A stretch of 64,000 nt of DNA, taken from NCBI GenBank assembly GCA_035578905.1, contig JAQJVL010000280.1, positions 806,001 to 870,000 on the forward strand, read 5' to 3'. The stretch's first letter is position 1, and every line of letters starts with the position of its first letter. The notes under the pieces are model-generated. The model was not told where the DNA came from. It saw only the letters and a list, made by a program, of their open reading frames with translations, and searched no databases. Both the position numbers and the translations under genes were made by a program. Below, one piece after another: positions 14,245-24,420 of this stretch. Origin of the DNA: Stictocephala bisonia. Its lineage: Eukaryota > Arthropoda > Insecta > Hemiptera > Membracidae.

Positions 14245-14426
14245 ATGTAGATAATTATTAAAGTAGATAAGTTTATTAGTTTAAGAACGTAGTTTTATAA
14301 CATGTTTGTGTAGATGTAATTTAGTTTTTAGCACTTGAAAAAGGTTTGGGTTTTACCAAATCGAAACGTTGCGATTGTTATTTTTCACGTAATGATGGCA
14401 AATGTCCAACTACCTTTGTCTCCCTC
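14245..14426 (+). repeat. PLE terminal inverted repeat, right arm
   Basis: Begins ATGTAGATAATTATTAAAG and runs to CTTTGTCTCCCTC, pairing with the left arm. About 37 bp separate it from the right copy of the target duplication. Confidence 0.92.
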
Positions 14427-14870
14427 ATCTGATACTCCATCATTAACAAATTTCAAAAACAAAGTAAAGAATTATGTTTGTAATAATGAGGAAGTTAGAT
14501 ATTTCATAAAACTAAACAAAGAAAGGTTCTAAGTATGGTTTTATTTACATTTGATTGTAGGGCTCTGCTTTACTGGACTTGAAGTTTTCAATGGTAATGT
14601 AATGCAGTTATTTTATTTATTGAATTGATCTTCAGCTGTTAAACAAAATAAAATGAACACGTTTGAAATGGGCTAAGTAATATCATTGGGGTTTTATACT
14701 AATAAACAGATAGCAACGTAAGTAATGTAAGTGAGATACTGTAAATAAATTAAATATTGTGATTTTACGTTATACAGTTAATCAACTATTATTTGTAGTG
14801 AAAAGTTACAGGCCAAGGCCGAAGTGTAATGAGCACACATGAAGAGTGCTGGGGTGTTCCCTAGTAATTT

Positions 14871-15533
14871 TTTTATGAATGAACATTTTTAAACACAAAT
14901 ATCTTATGTTTATGAAATTTATTTTGCTGAATAATTAATTCTAAAATTAATAAAATGGAATACTCTGTGGCATTGATTCACATAATGTTATTAAAGCCAA
15001 ATAAATAATTGCTTATTCATCTTCAGTTTTAGTTATACTAACTCAAACTGTTTTCTGAAAAGTGTAACATTTTTTTTCTAATTCCAAAGGTAAAAATAAG
15101 GATAGAACGCTGTGTACAAGTTTCGTATTTGATTTTCTGAGGTACTATTGCCCTCTTTGTTAAGCCAGTATGCAACTGTTAAAAGATGAGTTACAGCTGA
15201 GGCCATCATGAGCTTGTTGAAGCCATCATAGTTAAGGCAAAATTGAAAGAAAAAGATTTAACATTGTTATAACTGACAAAATTACTTATGAAATAGCCGC
15301 CTGCAAAATTCTTACAAGCACCATCTGTATATTAGTGGACAATATCTGTAAGATGCTGTATAAAATGGTCACTTCATCGATCTTATTTTTTTAAATTTGT
15401 ACCATTAAGATTAAGTTAAATTAATGACATGAAAGTAATATAGAATGGTCTTTAAATAAAACTCATAGTTTCTTAACCATTCAATTGAAATAGCATACTA
15501 TGCCATTTAAAATGAATGTCTCACCGTTTGCAG
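14871..15533. other. AT-rich intronic DNA before DAPK exon
   Basis: No element or open frame recognised. Confidence 0.5.
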
Positions 15534-15641
15534 GTACCAGATGTTATTGCAAGTCCTCTCTCTCTGTTTGACGCAGTAAAGTTAGGAGATATATCAGCAG
15601 TTGAAAAGGTCTTGCATCTTGATCTTAATCAGATTGACAAG
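15534..15641 (+). CDS. Dapk1: DAPK1-like exon: segment leading into ankyrin repeats
   Basis: This 108-nt exon is phase 0 at both ends and is bounded by TTTGCAG and GTATTG. Its 36 residues begin VPDVIASPLSLFDAVKLG and end NQIDK. The stretch LFDAVKLGDISAVEKVL is an N-terminal half ankyrin repeat (helix pair before the first full repeat), the position where DAPK1 has its entry into the repeat array. The phase matches both the kinase exon before it and the ankyrin exon after it. If it joins the kinase exon directly, no calmodulin-binding autoinhibitory helix would separate the two; see findings. Confidence 0.82.
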
Positions 15642-16462
15642 GTATTGAATACTCTAGTGTTCTTTTAGACTCCTTTCACATTACATTATATGATTTTGCC
15701 TATATGATAAAAACTAGAACGAGTTTAAATCGTGGCGAGGAGGTTTTCATATTGGGACAACTTTTAATAGTTTGTTTCATTATTCTGTCTAGGTTGTTCT
15801 TTCAATATAGCCAGTTTAACACAGACCATGATCAAATCATTGCATTGTGGTATTTTTATCGGCGCTGCAAAAGACAAAGGTGCAACTTGATTCATGCGGT
15901 CCATCCAATCAATTTGAGCCGTGGAATGTTTTATACAATATACAAAATAATGATCACAAATTGTCTAACTACTTTCACACGTCTATTGGATTTTTAATGA
16001 ATTGCAAGGAAAACAGAAGAACGTCTTCAACGGCAATATATGCAATTAAGAAATAGTATTCTACCTATTAGAGTGCTTATGATAACTGTACACTATATTA
16101 TTAGTGCCGTTTCTATTAATATGCCAAATGTCATATATTTTTAAATTTAAACTGTTGTTTTCTTATGAAAATTTGAAACTCAGTTATTATTTTGCTATAA
16201 ATAACTATTGAATATAAAATAATGTTATACTTTTAAGAAAGTAGCAAAGAAATAAAAATATAGCTTGACTTACACACTTTATCCATGGAACAATGGAAGT
16301 TACAAAGAGTACCTTATTAATGACTTTGTTGGGTGAAGTCAAAGTGCATAGTGGTTTCAAAATAATAATACAAATAAAAAAATAAAATACTGTGTGGAAT
16401 TAACTCAAAGAATGTTACAATAGCCTTGTATGAGTATGAATAGTTTCTTAGACTAGCTAGTA
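15642..16462. other. Intronic DNA, nothing firmly recognised
   Basis: Two overlapping open frames of 97 and 69 codons occur at 15704-16056 but show no family signature. They may be remnants of a repeat. Confidence 0.4.
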
Positions 16463-17242
16463 CAGTACAACCTCGATTATTCGGCCTCGCTTTATCCGGC
16501 AGTCTGTGTCATCCGGATCAGCAAGTAAATAGCAATAAAAATTATTTATATGATACAATTACAATTAATCGGAAGCGTCTTTCAGTTTTCAAACGCAAAT
16601 GTAATACACGAGTGTTTTGGTTTTGCATTTCGCAAATTGCAAGGGCTGTAATGACTAGTCACCCTCTCTCAACAAGCAGTCGCTTGTTACTACCTAATAC
16701 ATTAATAATGCTCCTGAAGATTTGAGCTGGCAATGTTGTTTACTTTTGTTCAGTGTAGCCGACTGGAAGAGTCCATTTCGCGAGTGAGGGAAGTCGGAAC
16801 TGGAACAATTCATTTTATGTACAGTACACACATAATTTGCAGTTACATAACTGTACATATTTTTTTATTCAGTCTGAATTAAAATTAAATTTAAGTATAA
16901 GATTTAATATTTAAGTAAACATATATAATTTACATAACATTTACCTTAGAATTTTTGATAGCCTAATTGAAACACAGTTGTATTTTAAAATATATTTTGT
17001 ATTGTATTGTAAAGGAGCGTCAAAGTTGGCGATGTGATATACATTCTTCGTTTCTTTACAATAGCTGCAGAGAGCGTTGTGTCACGTCCAATTGTAGGCG
17101 CCTGCTTACACGTGCTGTCTGTTGTCAATTACTAAACGTGATTCTCCAATAAAACCAAGTTATTTATGACTTATGTTTTATCCGGCTTTTATCGTATCCG
17201 ACTTGACCTTCGCCACATTAGGCCGGATTCGAGGTTCTACTG
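16463..17242. mobile_element. pogo/Tigger-like non-autonomous element
   Basis: It begins CAGTACAACCTCGATTATTC and ends with the reverse complement of CAGTAGAACCTCGAATCCGG. TA is present on both sides (16461-16462 and 17243-17244). Ends of the form CAGT-x-AACCTCGA and a TA duplication are typical of the pogo/Tigger branch of Tc1/mariner. It is 780 bp with no intact transposase. Confidence 0.85.
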
Positions 17243-17581
17243 TACTACTACATTTAAATACATGTAAATGATTCAAAAATTAAATATACAAATTAATAAA
17301 GCATGAATTGGTAACAGTAGTAAATAAATCTATATTTTTATCTCAAAATTATTTTATAAACCAGTTTGGAAATGAGCATTTTTAAATTTATATATTGTAT
17401 AGGAATGGGGTTATATGAAACTAATCCAGTAGTAATGGAAATTTCCCTCTAAAATAACTTGATTTTTTTGTATTACCATTATTTTAACTAAGGAATTAGA
17501 CCACTGTTTTGGTAATTTTATTGAAAGGAAAGTTTTTAAATCACTAACATTTGTATTAATTGGAAGTGGATTTGATTTAAG

Positions 17582-17779
17582 AATGGAGAGTCAGTATTAC
17601 ACGTTGCTGTAAAAGCAGATAACATGGAAGTAACAAGGCTCCTTGTAGCTAGTGGTGCCAATTTGGCTGCTACAGACAGCTCAGGTGAGACACCTGCGTG
17701 CCATGCAGCTCGCCATGGCCATGCTGCACAACTAGAGTTACTTATGACTGCTGGAGCCAGTTTGACTGTATGTAATAAG
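17582..17779 (+). CDS. Dapk1: DAPK1-like exon: two ankyrin repeats
   Basis: The exon is 198 nt, exactly 66 codons, which is two 33-residue ankyrin units. It is phase 0 at both ends (acceptor TTTAAG, donor GTTAGT). The first repeat starts NGESVLHVAVKADNMEV and the second SGETPACHAARHGHAAQ. Both show the G-x-(T/S)-x-L/A-x-x-A pattern and the LL-x-x-GA loop of ankyrin repeats. In DAPK1 the ankyrin array helps localise the kinase to the cytoskeleton and binds partners. Exons cut at whole-repeat boundaries and in phase 0 can be gained or lost without breaking the frame. Confidence 0.9.
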
Positions 17780-17998
17780 GTTAGTAGGCTCTGTTACTCT
17801 AAAATAATCAGTTATTCCGATTTTCTAAAAAGGTTTATACACAAAAGAACTATTGACAGTTTCAATCCTTTTGGTTTCCAGTAAGATCTTCAACCCATGT
17901 ACTGGCAACTAAAACCCTCTATTGGCAAGTCATTATTTTTTTTTTTACTTTTGCAAGGTTTTTCAAATCTTGAAATTAGTAAATATAATCTGATTCTA

Positions 17999-18041
17999 AA
18001 CCAGTACATAGTTATAATCTTATTATAACTATGTACTGGTT
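17999..18041. repeat. Perfect 20-bp-arm hairpin and ATTTATTC-rich low-complexity tract
   Basis: AACCAGTACATAGTTATAAT and its exact complement are separated by CTT. An ATTTATTC-type tetranucleotide-rich stretch follows at about 18045-18095. Confidence 0.93.
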
Positions 18042-18117
18042 ATGATGGAATAAATTCATTTATTCGTTCATTTATTAATTTATTCATTTATGCATCAATG
18101 CATACATAGCCCTAAAC

Positions 18118-18821
18118 ATGACATTGGAATTTTGCTCCTTAAATTATCTAGTTGCCAACCCTACAAAAACAAAACAACTCAACTTTGGAAGAAGCATTAA
18201 ATTACAGCTCTACCAGATGTCACAGTTGAGGAACATTGACTCAAACCTTTCATGGGGTGTATACATTCACAATCTATGCAAAAGACTGAGCTCTACTGCC
18301 TGTGTAGTTAAGAGAATAAAAATCATCTGTAACACTTCAGTAGCCAGGACAGCCTATTCTGCTCTTGTAGAAAGCCAAATAAGATATGGCATTGCTGTAT
18401 GGTATGGGGTGGAACATCAAAAGGAAACCTGGCAAGAGTTCTCAAGATACAAAAGGCAGCAGTAAGATCATTGGCCAACTTAGACAGTCATGAAAGCTGT
18501 AGGGAAGCCTTTAAAGCCCTCAAGATAAAGACAGTGGTAGCACTCTACATTCAAGAAGTAATTCTCCTCGCAGATAAGTTAGGACTTCCAAGAGGACATG
18601 CAAGGCATTCATACAATACCAGACAAGCCACAGAAATTTCCACAGCTCAGCACCAAACTGTACTCTATGAGAAGAGACCTTCTTTTGCCGGGCATACATT
18701 TTTTAATCTTCTTCCTCTAATTATAAAATCCCTCACCGGCAGTGCTCTCAAACTCGACTTATGGCTTGCAGATCAACCCATGTATTCCATCGAAGAGTTC
18801 CTGGATATGATGCACCTCTAA
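18118..18821 (+). pseudogene. LINE reverse transcriptase C-terminal relic (jockey-like)
   Basis: Two overlapping frames give the region downstream of the RT palm of a non-LTR retrotransposon. The first covers 18118-18465 (NPTKTKQLNFGRS, DSNLSWGVYIHNLCKRLSS, ALVESQIRYGIAVWYG). The second, 18399-18821, continues as NLARVLKIQKAAVRSLANL and KALKIKTVVALYIQEVILLA. One frameshift near 18400 separates them. The element is 5'-truncated and lies in the intron between two ankyrin exons on the same strand as the host gene. No poly(A) tail is obvious. Confidence 0.85.
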
Positions 18822-19262
18822 GTTCAAGCAGCTCTATGACTTACTGTAATTAAATTAAATGTGTACCGAATCATGGACCTGTATTTTTGGATGGCTAGTA
18901 ATAATTTTAAAGAATTGGGATGGAAGAATATAAGTCAATTTTTGATTGTGATAAAATCATGTAAAGCATATTGTACTACATTTTCTTCTTGGCGGTGGAC
19001 CTCAAATCAACAAGAGATCATTTCACTATTCTAGAGTTTGTTAACCTTCTTTTTTATGACCCCCCCCTAAACTCTCATCTGGTGCACCAGTAGAGCAACA
19101 AACAAGCATCTCAAAAGTCTTGTCCAGCTAATAATTGCTTTGGTGCCATACATACTCTCCTTAAATACTAATGGTTATTTGGAACTTCACTTCACAATGT
19201 TTGAAATAAGATTAAATATGAACTTTTTATTTATTAAACCTTAATCTCCACTGTTTGTCTAG

Positions 19263-19463
19263 GATGGAGATACACCTCTGCACATTGCAGCTGCATGGGG
19301 CCATCTTGACTGTGTAAGGAAGTTAGTAGAGGGTGGAGCACTAGTAGATGCAACCAACCACCTGGGTGCCACTCCACTGCATCTTGCACTTGCACACAGA
19401 CACTCGCATGTTGCCACTTTCCTCGCACATGATGCTGCTGCTGACCTTGAACTTCAGGATGCG
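19263..19463 (+). CDS. Dapk1: DAPK1-like exon: two ankyrin repeats
   Basis: The exon is 201 nt (67 codons), phase 0 at both ends, with acceptor TTTGTCTAG and donor GTCAGT. It encodes two ankyrin repeats: DGDTPLHIAAAWGHLDCV, then LGATPLHLALAHRHSHVA. The TPLH tetrapeptides that open ankyrin helix 1 are intact in both, and the first repeat ends in the usual GA-x-VDA loop. It follows the 17582 exon in phase and precedes the 21061 exon. Base composition is clearly richer in G+C than the intron around it, as expected for constrained coding sequence. Confidence 0.92.
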
Positions 19464-20047
19464 GTCAGTACACTTTAAACATCAAGTACATCTTTGATGC
19501 TCAAAGAACCTTTAAATTCTGAAATGAATATTCTCTTTATATGATTTAATTTTAAGTTTACATTAATTTTTCTTCCAAATAATTTCTAATGGCATGAAGT
19601 TGGCAATATTTCCTTTCAATTTACATCTTACTTACATAGCCAACTTTTAGTTAGAATCAAGCAACTTTTAAGGTCTTAACTTGATGTTTAAAACATATGT
19701 TGTTTCAGTAGAGAGTTGCAGTTTCCTAAATTAGGTGCCAGTTGAATTGTAATATGTCTGAAACTAGTTAATATGTTTATTATAATTCTTACAGCAACTC
19801 TCAGATTCTCTGTCCATCCATTGTGGTTTATGACCATATCCTTATATTTGTCATATTTGTTTAAAGGTTATGAGAGCTATGATAGATAGCCTTTCAATAA
19901 ATAGGCTCTCTTCCTCTACAAGGAGTATAGTTTTAATTCCTTGTATTTAACCTATACTCTTCTAGTTTGTTTCAGTTTTCACAATATTGGACTGTGTTTT
20001 GATTTAAAATGCTAGGTTAAGTTAATTTCATGCAAAACTTAAAGGTA

Positions 20048-20402
20048 CAGTAAACCCTCGATTTAACGGACTATATGGGACAGGCTCTAGTCTGTTAGAG
20101 CTGATTGTCCGTTAAATTAGGGTGAACTCACCTCAAGCTGTTATGAGATTGCCACACCTCAATTAAAACTAACTCTGATGCTGCCAGCTAATAGTTAACT
20201 CAAATATTAATAAAATATACAAATAAGTATTGTATAAAGGTGATTAACCTACACATTTTATAAGTTACAAATTTTCTATAAAAATTCCTTAATAGCCTTA
20301 ATTTTGTGATATATAGAAATTTAGATACTGTAATGCAGCTGTAAGCTGTCCATTAAATCCGAAGTACATTAAATCGGGATCCGTTAAATCGAGGGTTTAC
20401 TG
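20048..20402. mobile_element. pogo-like MITE with perfect 22-bp TIRs
   Basis: The ends are identical in inverted orientation: CAGTAAACCCTCGATTTAAC followed by GG. TA flanks both sides (20046-20047 and 20403-20404). It is 355 bp and non-coding. It lies in the intron between the 19263 and 21061 exons. Confidence 0.93.
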
Positions 20403-21060
20403 TATCAGCAGACTTACCAGTTTAGATAAGTCCATGAAACATGACATTAAGTCTCTCGAAAGCTTGTTGAAAGTGAAAGTTACAACAGAAATGTGTGCCA
20501 TTTTTTATGTCGCTTTTATGTGTCAATTGTTTGTGTTAAGTGGATTTATCTCTTTTAGTACATTTGCTGATTTCTCATCTTCCTTAGTAATCATTTCTGA
20601 ATGATGAAGCCTTGTTACCTAAACTTAACACATTCTCTTAATTTGTTTGCCTTTTCTTAAGAGAGTTTATTTTGTACAAAACTTTTAAGTTTTAACCTAA
20701 ATTTTGTTTGTGTTTAGTACATTAATTATTGTTAAGCTATGAATTTAATTTTTATACTCATGGTAAAAACAAATTTATTGTTTTGGGACCTAATACAATT
20801 AGATCTATTTGTTTTATTTTAATTTCTTTTTCAGATCATCAAAGTATGGGTGAATATGGACCTTTAATAACTGTAATTAGTAATTAATTTTTTTAAAGTC
20901 TTAAATTAGCAACAAAACCTAATAAAACTCTAAAAATTGTCTAACTGTCATATTGGTTGCTTTGTTGGATGTAGACATTTGTAAATTTCTGTGAACTGAT
21001 GTTGAATAGTTAAATATAGATGAATATTACTCTGTGTGCAACATGTGTGATTGATTGTAG

Positions 21061-21215
21061 TCTGGAGACACAGCTCTGCACATTGCCGTAAGGGAGGGCC
21101 TCTTGTCCATGGTACAAAGTCTCTGTCGGCTGGGATGTGACACAGACATATCTAACAACCAAGGACTCTACCCTCTCCATCTAGCTGCTCGATATGGACA
21201 CACTAGCATAGTCAG
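21061..21215 (+). CDS. Dapk1: DAPK1-like exon: ankyrin repeats
   Basis: This 155-nt exon begins in phase 0 after TGATTGTAG and ends in phase 2 before GTGAAG. It encodes one full ankyrin repeat starting SGDTALHIAVREGLLSMV and most of another, NQGLYPLHLAARYGHTSIV, cut inside the second helix. The split codon is completed by the next exon (AG + G gives Arg). The segment CDTDISNNQGLYPLHLAA closely follows the arrangement of the penultimate DAPK1 repeat. Confidence 0.92.
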
Positions 21216-21612
21216 GTGAAGGCATATCAAACAAGATTATTGAGACAAATGTTAGTTAATTTTTGTTACATACATAAAACAAAAAAACAAAAAAAAGCAA
21301 AATTAAGCAGGATATTTCTAAAATATGCAGATAATAAAATCCTCTATATGTTAGTCGGCATTATTTCTAAAAATTGTTATAGTATTAAACACAGTTACAG
21401 CGAGAAAAGAAAATGTTAAATGTATTTGTTTTCTACAGTAACTTTTTCCCAATAAAACTGTTCTGCAATGAATTACTTCATATTTTAACTAAGATTGTAG
21501 CAATTGTGTTATTTAATTTCTCTCACAAAAACAAAATAATAAAGCTTCATTTTGTTAATTCATACAGATAACAGAATAAAGATTAGTGATTTAACCTAAT
21601 AACCATTTTCAG

Positions 21613-21733
21613 GTGTCTTTGTCTTGCTGGTTGCAATACAGAGGTGAGGAACCAGGATGGGGCCAAAGCAGAGATCACAGCCCTCAAGTTTGGACACAAT
21701 GATATCAGCAACTTACTTGCCAAAGTTAAAAAT
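21613..21733 (+). CDS. Dapk1: DAPK1-like exon: last ankyrin repeat
   Basis: This 121-nt exon has acceptor CATTTTCAG and donor GTAAGT. It completes the split Arg codon of the previous exon, then reads CLCLAGCNTEVRNQDGAKAE and ends LLAKVKN in phase 0. It is a degenerate, C-capping ankyrin repeat, as at the end of the DAPK1 array just before the Roc domain. A 2.3-kb TIR transposon begins only about 28 bp downstream of the donor (21762), so the splice site has survived a very close insertion. Confidence 0.9.
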
Positions 21734-21761
21734 GTAAGTGACTCAAAATTAATGTTCCTAG

Positions 21762-24076
21762 TAGGGGTGTGCGAGTAGTGATTTTTTGAGTTCGAGTCGA
21801 GTCGAATAGTTGGCGTTTTTTTGAATATCGAATATTTTCGAGTGAGTATTTACAGAAGGATTTCCTGTTCACCCTTTTTAAGACAACTGTAAAAGGCAGA
21901 CACTTTCCTAAGCCTATGTTAAGTTTTGTCAGATTCGTAAATATATACATCTAAACAGAACACAAAATTTTGATTTGTTGTTTGTATCTGTAACATTTGA
22001 TAAATAAAACTTTTTACTTCCTGCCTTCCTACATTTTTATGTGGCATTGTTTTGACTAAGCTTTTTCCTTTTTTCATAACTAATATGATGAAAGAAACTA
22101 AGAAAGTATATTATTAATTGAATCAATGTGGATTATAAAGATTTAATCTGTTCACTCATATCACAGATCAGATTTTCTATGCAAGCCAATTATACTGTTT
22201 CACAGCCGGCCGATATGTTTATCTGGTGGTTCAGTTCAAAGTGTACCGCGAAAACATAGCAAAGCTCGTTGGCAAAAGCTGCATCCAACCAAACTGATGC
22301 TAAAATTCAGGCATCATCGCCAAATGCAGTCATTTGCTTTCAAAATTGCCTCCTCTCAACAAAAAATTGATTGTGTACACGCCAAGAAGAGTGGATCTGT
22401 ATTCTGTGGGTATTTAATTCAGTAATAACAAGGTTACAACTAACCGGAAATAAGCTGTGAATTATATAATCAAATTTGAAAATCTGGATGATTAAGACTG
22501 CAGTTCAATCAATTGATAATAATAACTAAGCAGTTTTACTAAAAAAAATTTTAAAGTCGCTTAGGATGAATTAGTTTTTAAATTATGATCGGTAAAGAAA
22601 TATGTGCAACTTGAAACTACTTCGATACATGAGGCTACACTGAACAAGAGATGAATAATTATTTCATAACGAGAAATTCATGAAAACCTGGTGTTATCGA
22701 ATGAAAACCATAGATGTAGTTGGCTAATACAGGTCTAGCCGATATTGGCGACAAGATGCAGTCTGAAATATCAGCTAAGTGCCAACTAGTGATACAGTGA
22801 AGATTTTGGGCAGCTAAATTATAAACTTATGAATAAAAAAATGAGACGTTTGATAAGGCTTCGGTTTAGTAAAAATTATTTTCTAAATCTCTAACTTCGT
22901 CGTATTTTGTTTAGAAAAGGTCTTCCAACATGTTTCTCCCTCATTTGGGTTGATTCATGAATGCTTTACAGTCCTCGACGTCAATGTGAACAGGGAACCG
23001 TTCAGTGAGTTTACGAATTAAAATGATCGTACTTTACTACCTTTTACACTCCAACTGTGTTATTGTCTAACCTAATCAGAAAACCGTTCAACAATTTGAC
23101 AGGAAAAAAATATCGTATGAGCAAATATTAAACACAGTTTTGGCGATATAAGGCATTTTCGGAATAATAATTAATAGACGTTCGCTACAGATATATTTTA
23201 TTTGACGGAAAATAAGTCAATAATGTTGTGTCACATGCTGCTAGAATGCCATTACCATATTTTATATGATATGCTAAGGTATTTTCTTACATCAAATCAT
23301 TGAACGATTCCCTGCTCAGATTTAAAAAAATATACCTCAATCGACTGGCAAGAGATATACGATAATTTCAGTTTCGAAAAGGAGCTGAACGGTTCCTTGC
23401 ACGTACGTATACTACAACCGAGATGAACTTTCACTTAGAAAAGATGGGAAGTTCGATTCTTGGGATGTAAAGTGACCCGTTCTTAGGACTCTTGATTGAA
23501 CGGTATTATTGATATTAAAGAAAATATGCATAATTTCCACGGCGTACAGACCATTAGATTTGTATAGGTAACAGGTCTTTTGAGAATCTTGAACTGGATC
23601 TCTCGTCCCCTTTCTTGGGTCATAAAGACACTAACTAGCACTTCAGTTTTATTCACTATATTTTAGGTTAGGTTACAAGTGACTAGTAGACTCGACAACC
23701 AACATGTCTGATCGCTGCCTTCCCAGCTCTGTTGTTCACTTTGAATTGAACTAGTTCAAATCATAATGTAGACGTTGACTAGTTCATTTGACTGTCGTCG
23801 TGTACTACCTATTCTTAGGCGTGTTGTTTAGTTCATAATTACTCGTGCCAAACTGATAACGTATGAATAAGGGTAAAATAAAACACAAGGAAGCGCACAT
23901 TTTTTATTCATAACTTATAAGTGTTTAATGTTAAAACTAAATTAAGATGTAAATATGATATTACGTGAAATACTACTACTCGATCGAACTTCGAGTAGTT
24001 TCGGAAGCTTCAAGCCGAGTTCGAGTAATAAAATACTGATCAAATACTCGAAGTTTCAACTACTCGCACACCCCTA
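21762..24076. mobile_element. 2.3-kb TIR DNA element with TCGAG-rich subterminal regions
   Basis: It begins TAGGGGTGTGCGAGTAGT and ends with its reverse complement, CTACTCGCACACCCCTA. CTAG occurs on both sides (21758-21761 and 24077-24080). Both ends are rich in repeated TTCGAGT and ACTCGAA-like words, as binding sites for a transposase often are. No long open frame is present, so it is non-autonomous or decayed. The TIR resembles hAT elements, but hAT would give an 8-bp duplication, which is not evident here. It starts 28 bp after a DAPK splice donor. Confidence 0.85.
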
Positions 24077-24420
24077 CTAGTTACAACTAACTAAAGCTAT
24101 TAGGCTTTCCTGGGCAACCAATTGATACTGTTTTGAAGTAGGAAGGGCTGCATGTTTGTTAGCTTACCAACCACATGTAAGTAATTAAGTCAACTACATA
24201 AACTTATTATGTTTGGAATACTTATGTTCACAATAAATCATAGGCTTTAAATAAAAATAAACTTTGAAATTTTTTCCTACCAATTTATATTTTGGAAGGT
24301 AATTTTATAAAATGAAAAAAGAGATGGGGTATACCTAGGAAACCATATTATATTTTTATGATTTGAAAATTCTATGATAGTCTAAATGTTTTAATTTCTC
24401 CCCCTACCCTGTTCAATGTT
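24077..24420. other. Intronic DNA between two elements
   Basis: No feature recognised. Confidence 0.45.

Larger units (their letters stand above)
12186..14463 (+). mobile_element. Penelope-like retroelement (PLE) insertion
   Basis: A 2.3-kb element is flanked by a 13-bp direct repeat GTAAAGAATTATG (12173-12185 and 14464-14476). It has inverted terminal repeats of about 182 bp (12185-12366 and 14245-14426) and encodes RT and GIY-YIG endonuclease segments. Comparison with the uninterrupted repeat A copy at 3776-4445 supports these boundaries. The 3' region carries an (AT)n microsatellite at 13969-13999. Long inverted or tandem pseudo-LTRs and variable target duplications are characteristic of PLEs. 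Confidence 0.9.
11905..14870 (+). repeat. Repeat family A, copy 3, split by a Penelope element
   Basis: The segments 11905-12185 and 14464-14870 together match copy 1 in reverse complement over nearly its whole length. Examples are CCTTATTTCTTGAC, AATAACATAG and GACAGCTGTTGGAAT before the break, and TTTGTAATAATGAGG, GATAGCAACG and GGGGTGTTCCCTAGT after it. The end GGGGTGTTCCCTAGT matches the sharp end of copy 1. The break contains the retroelement 12186-14463. Confidence 0.82.
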
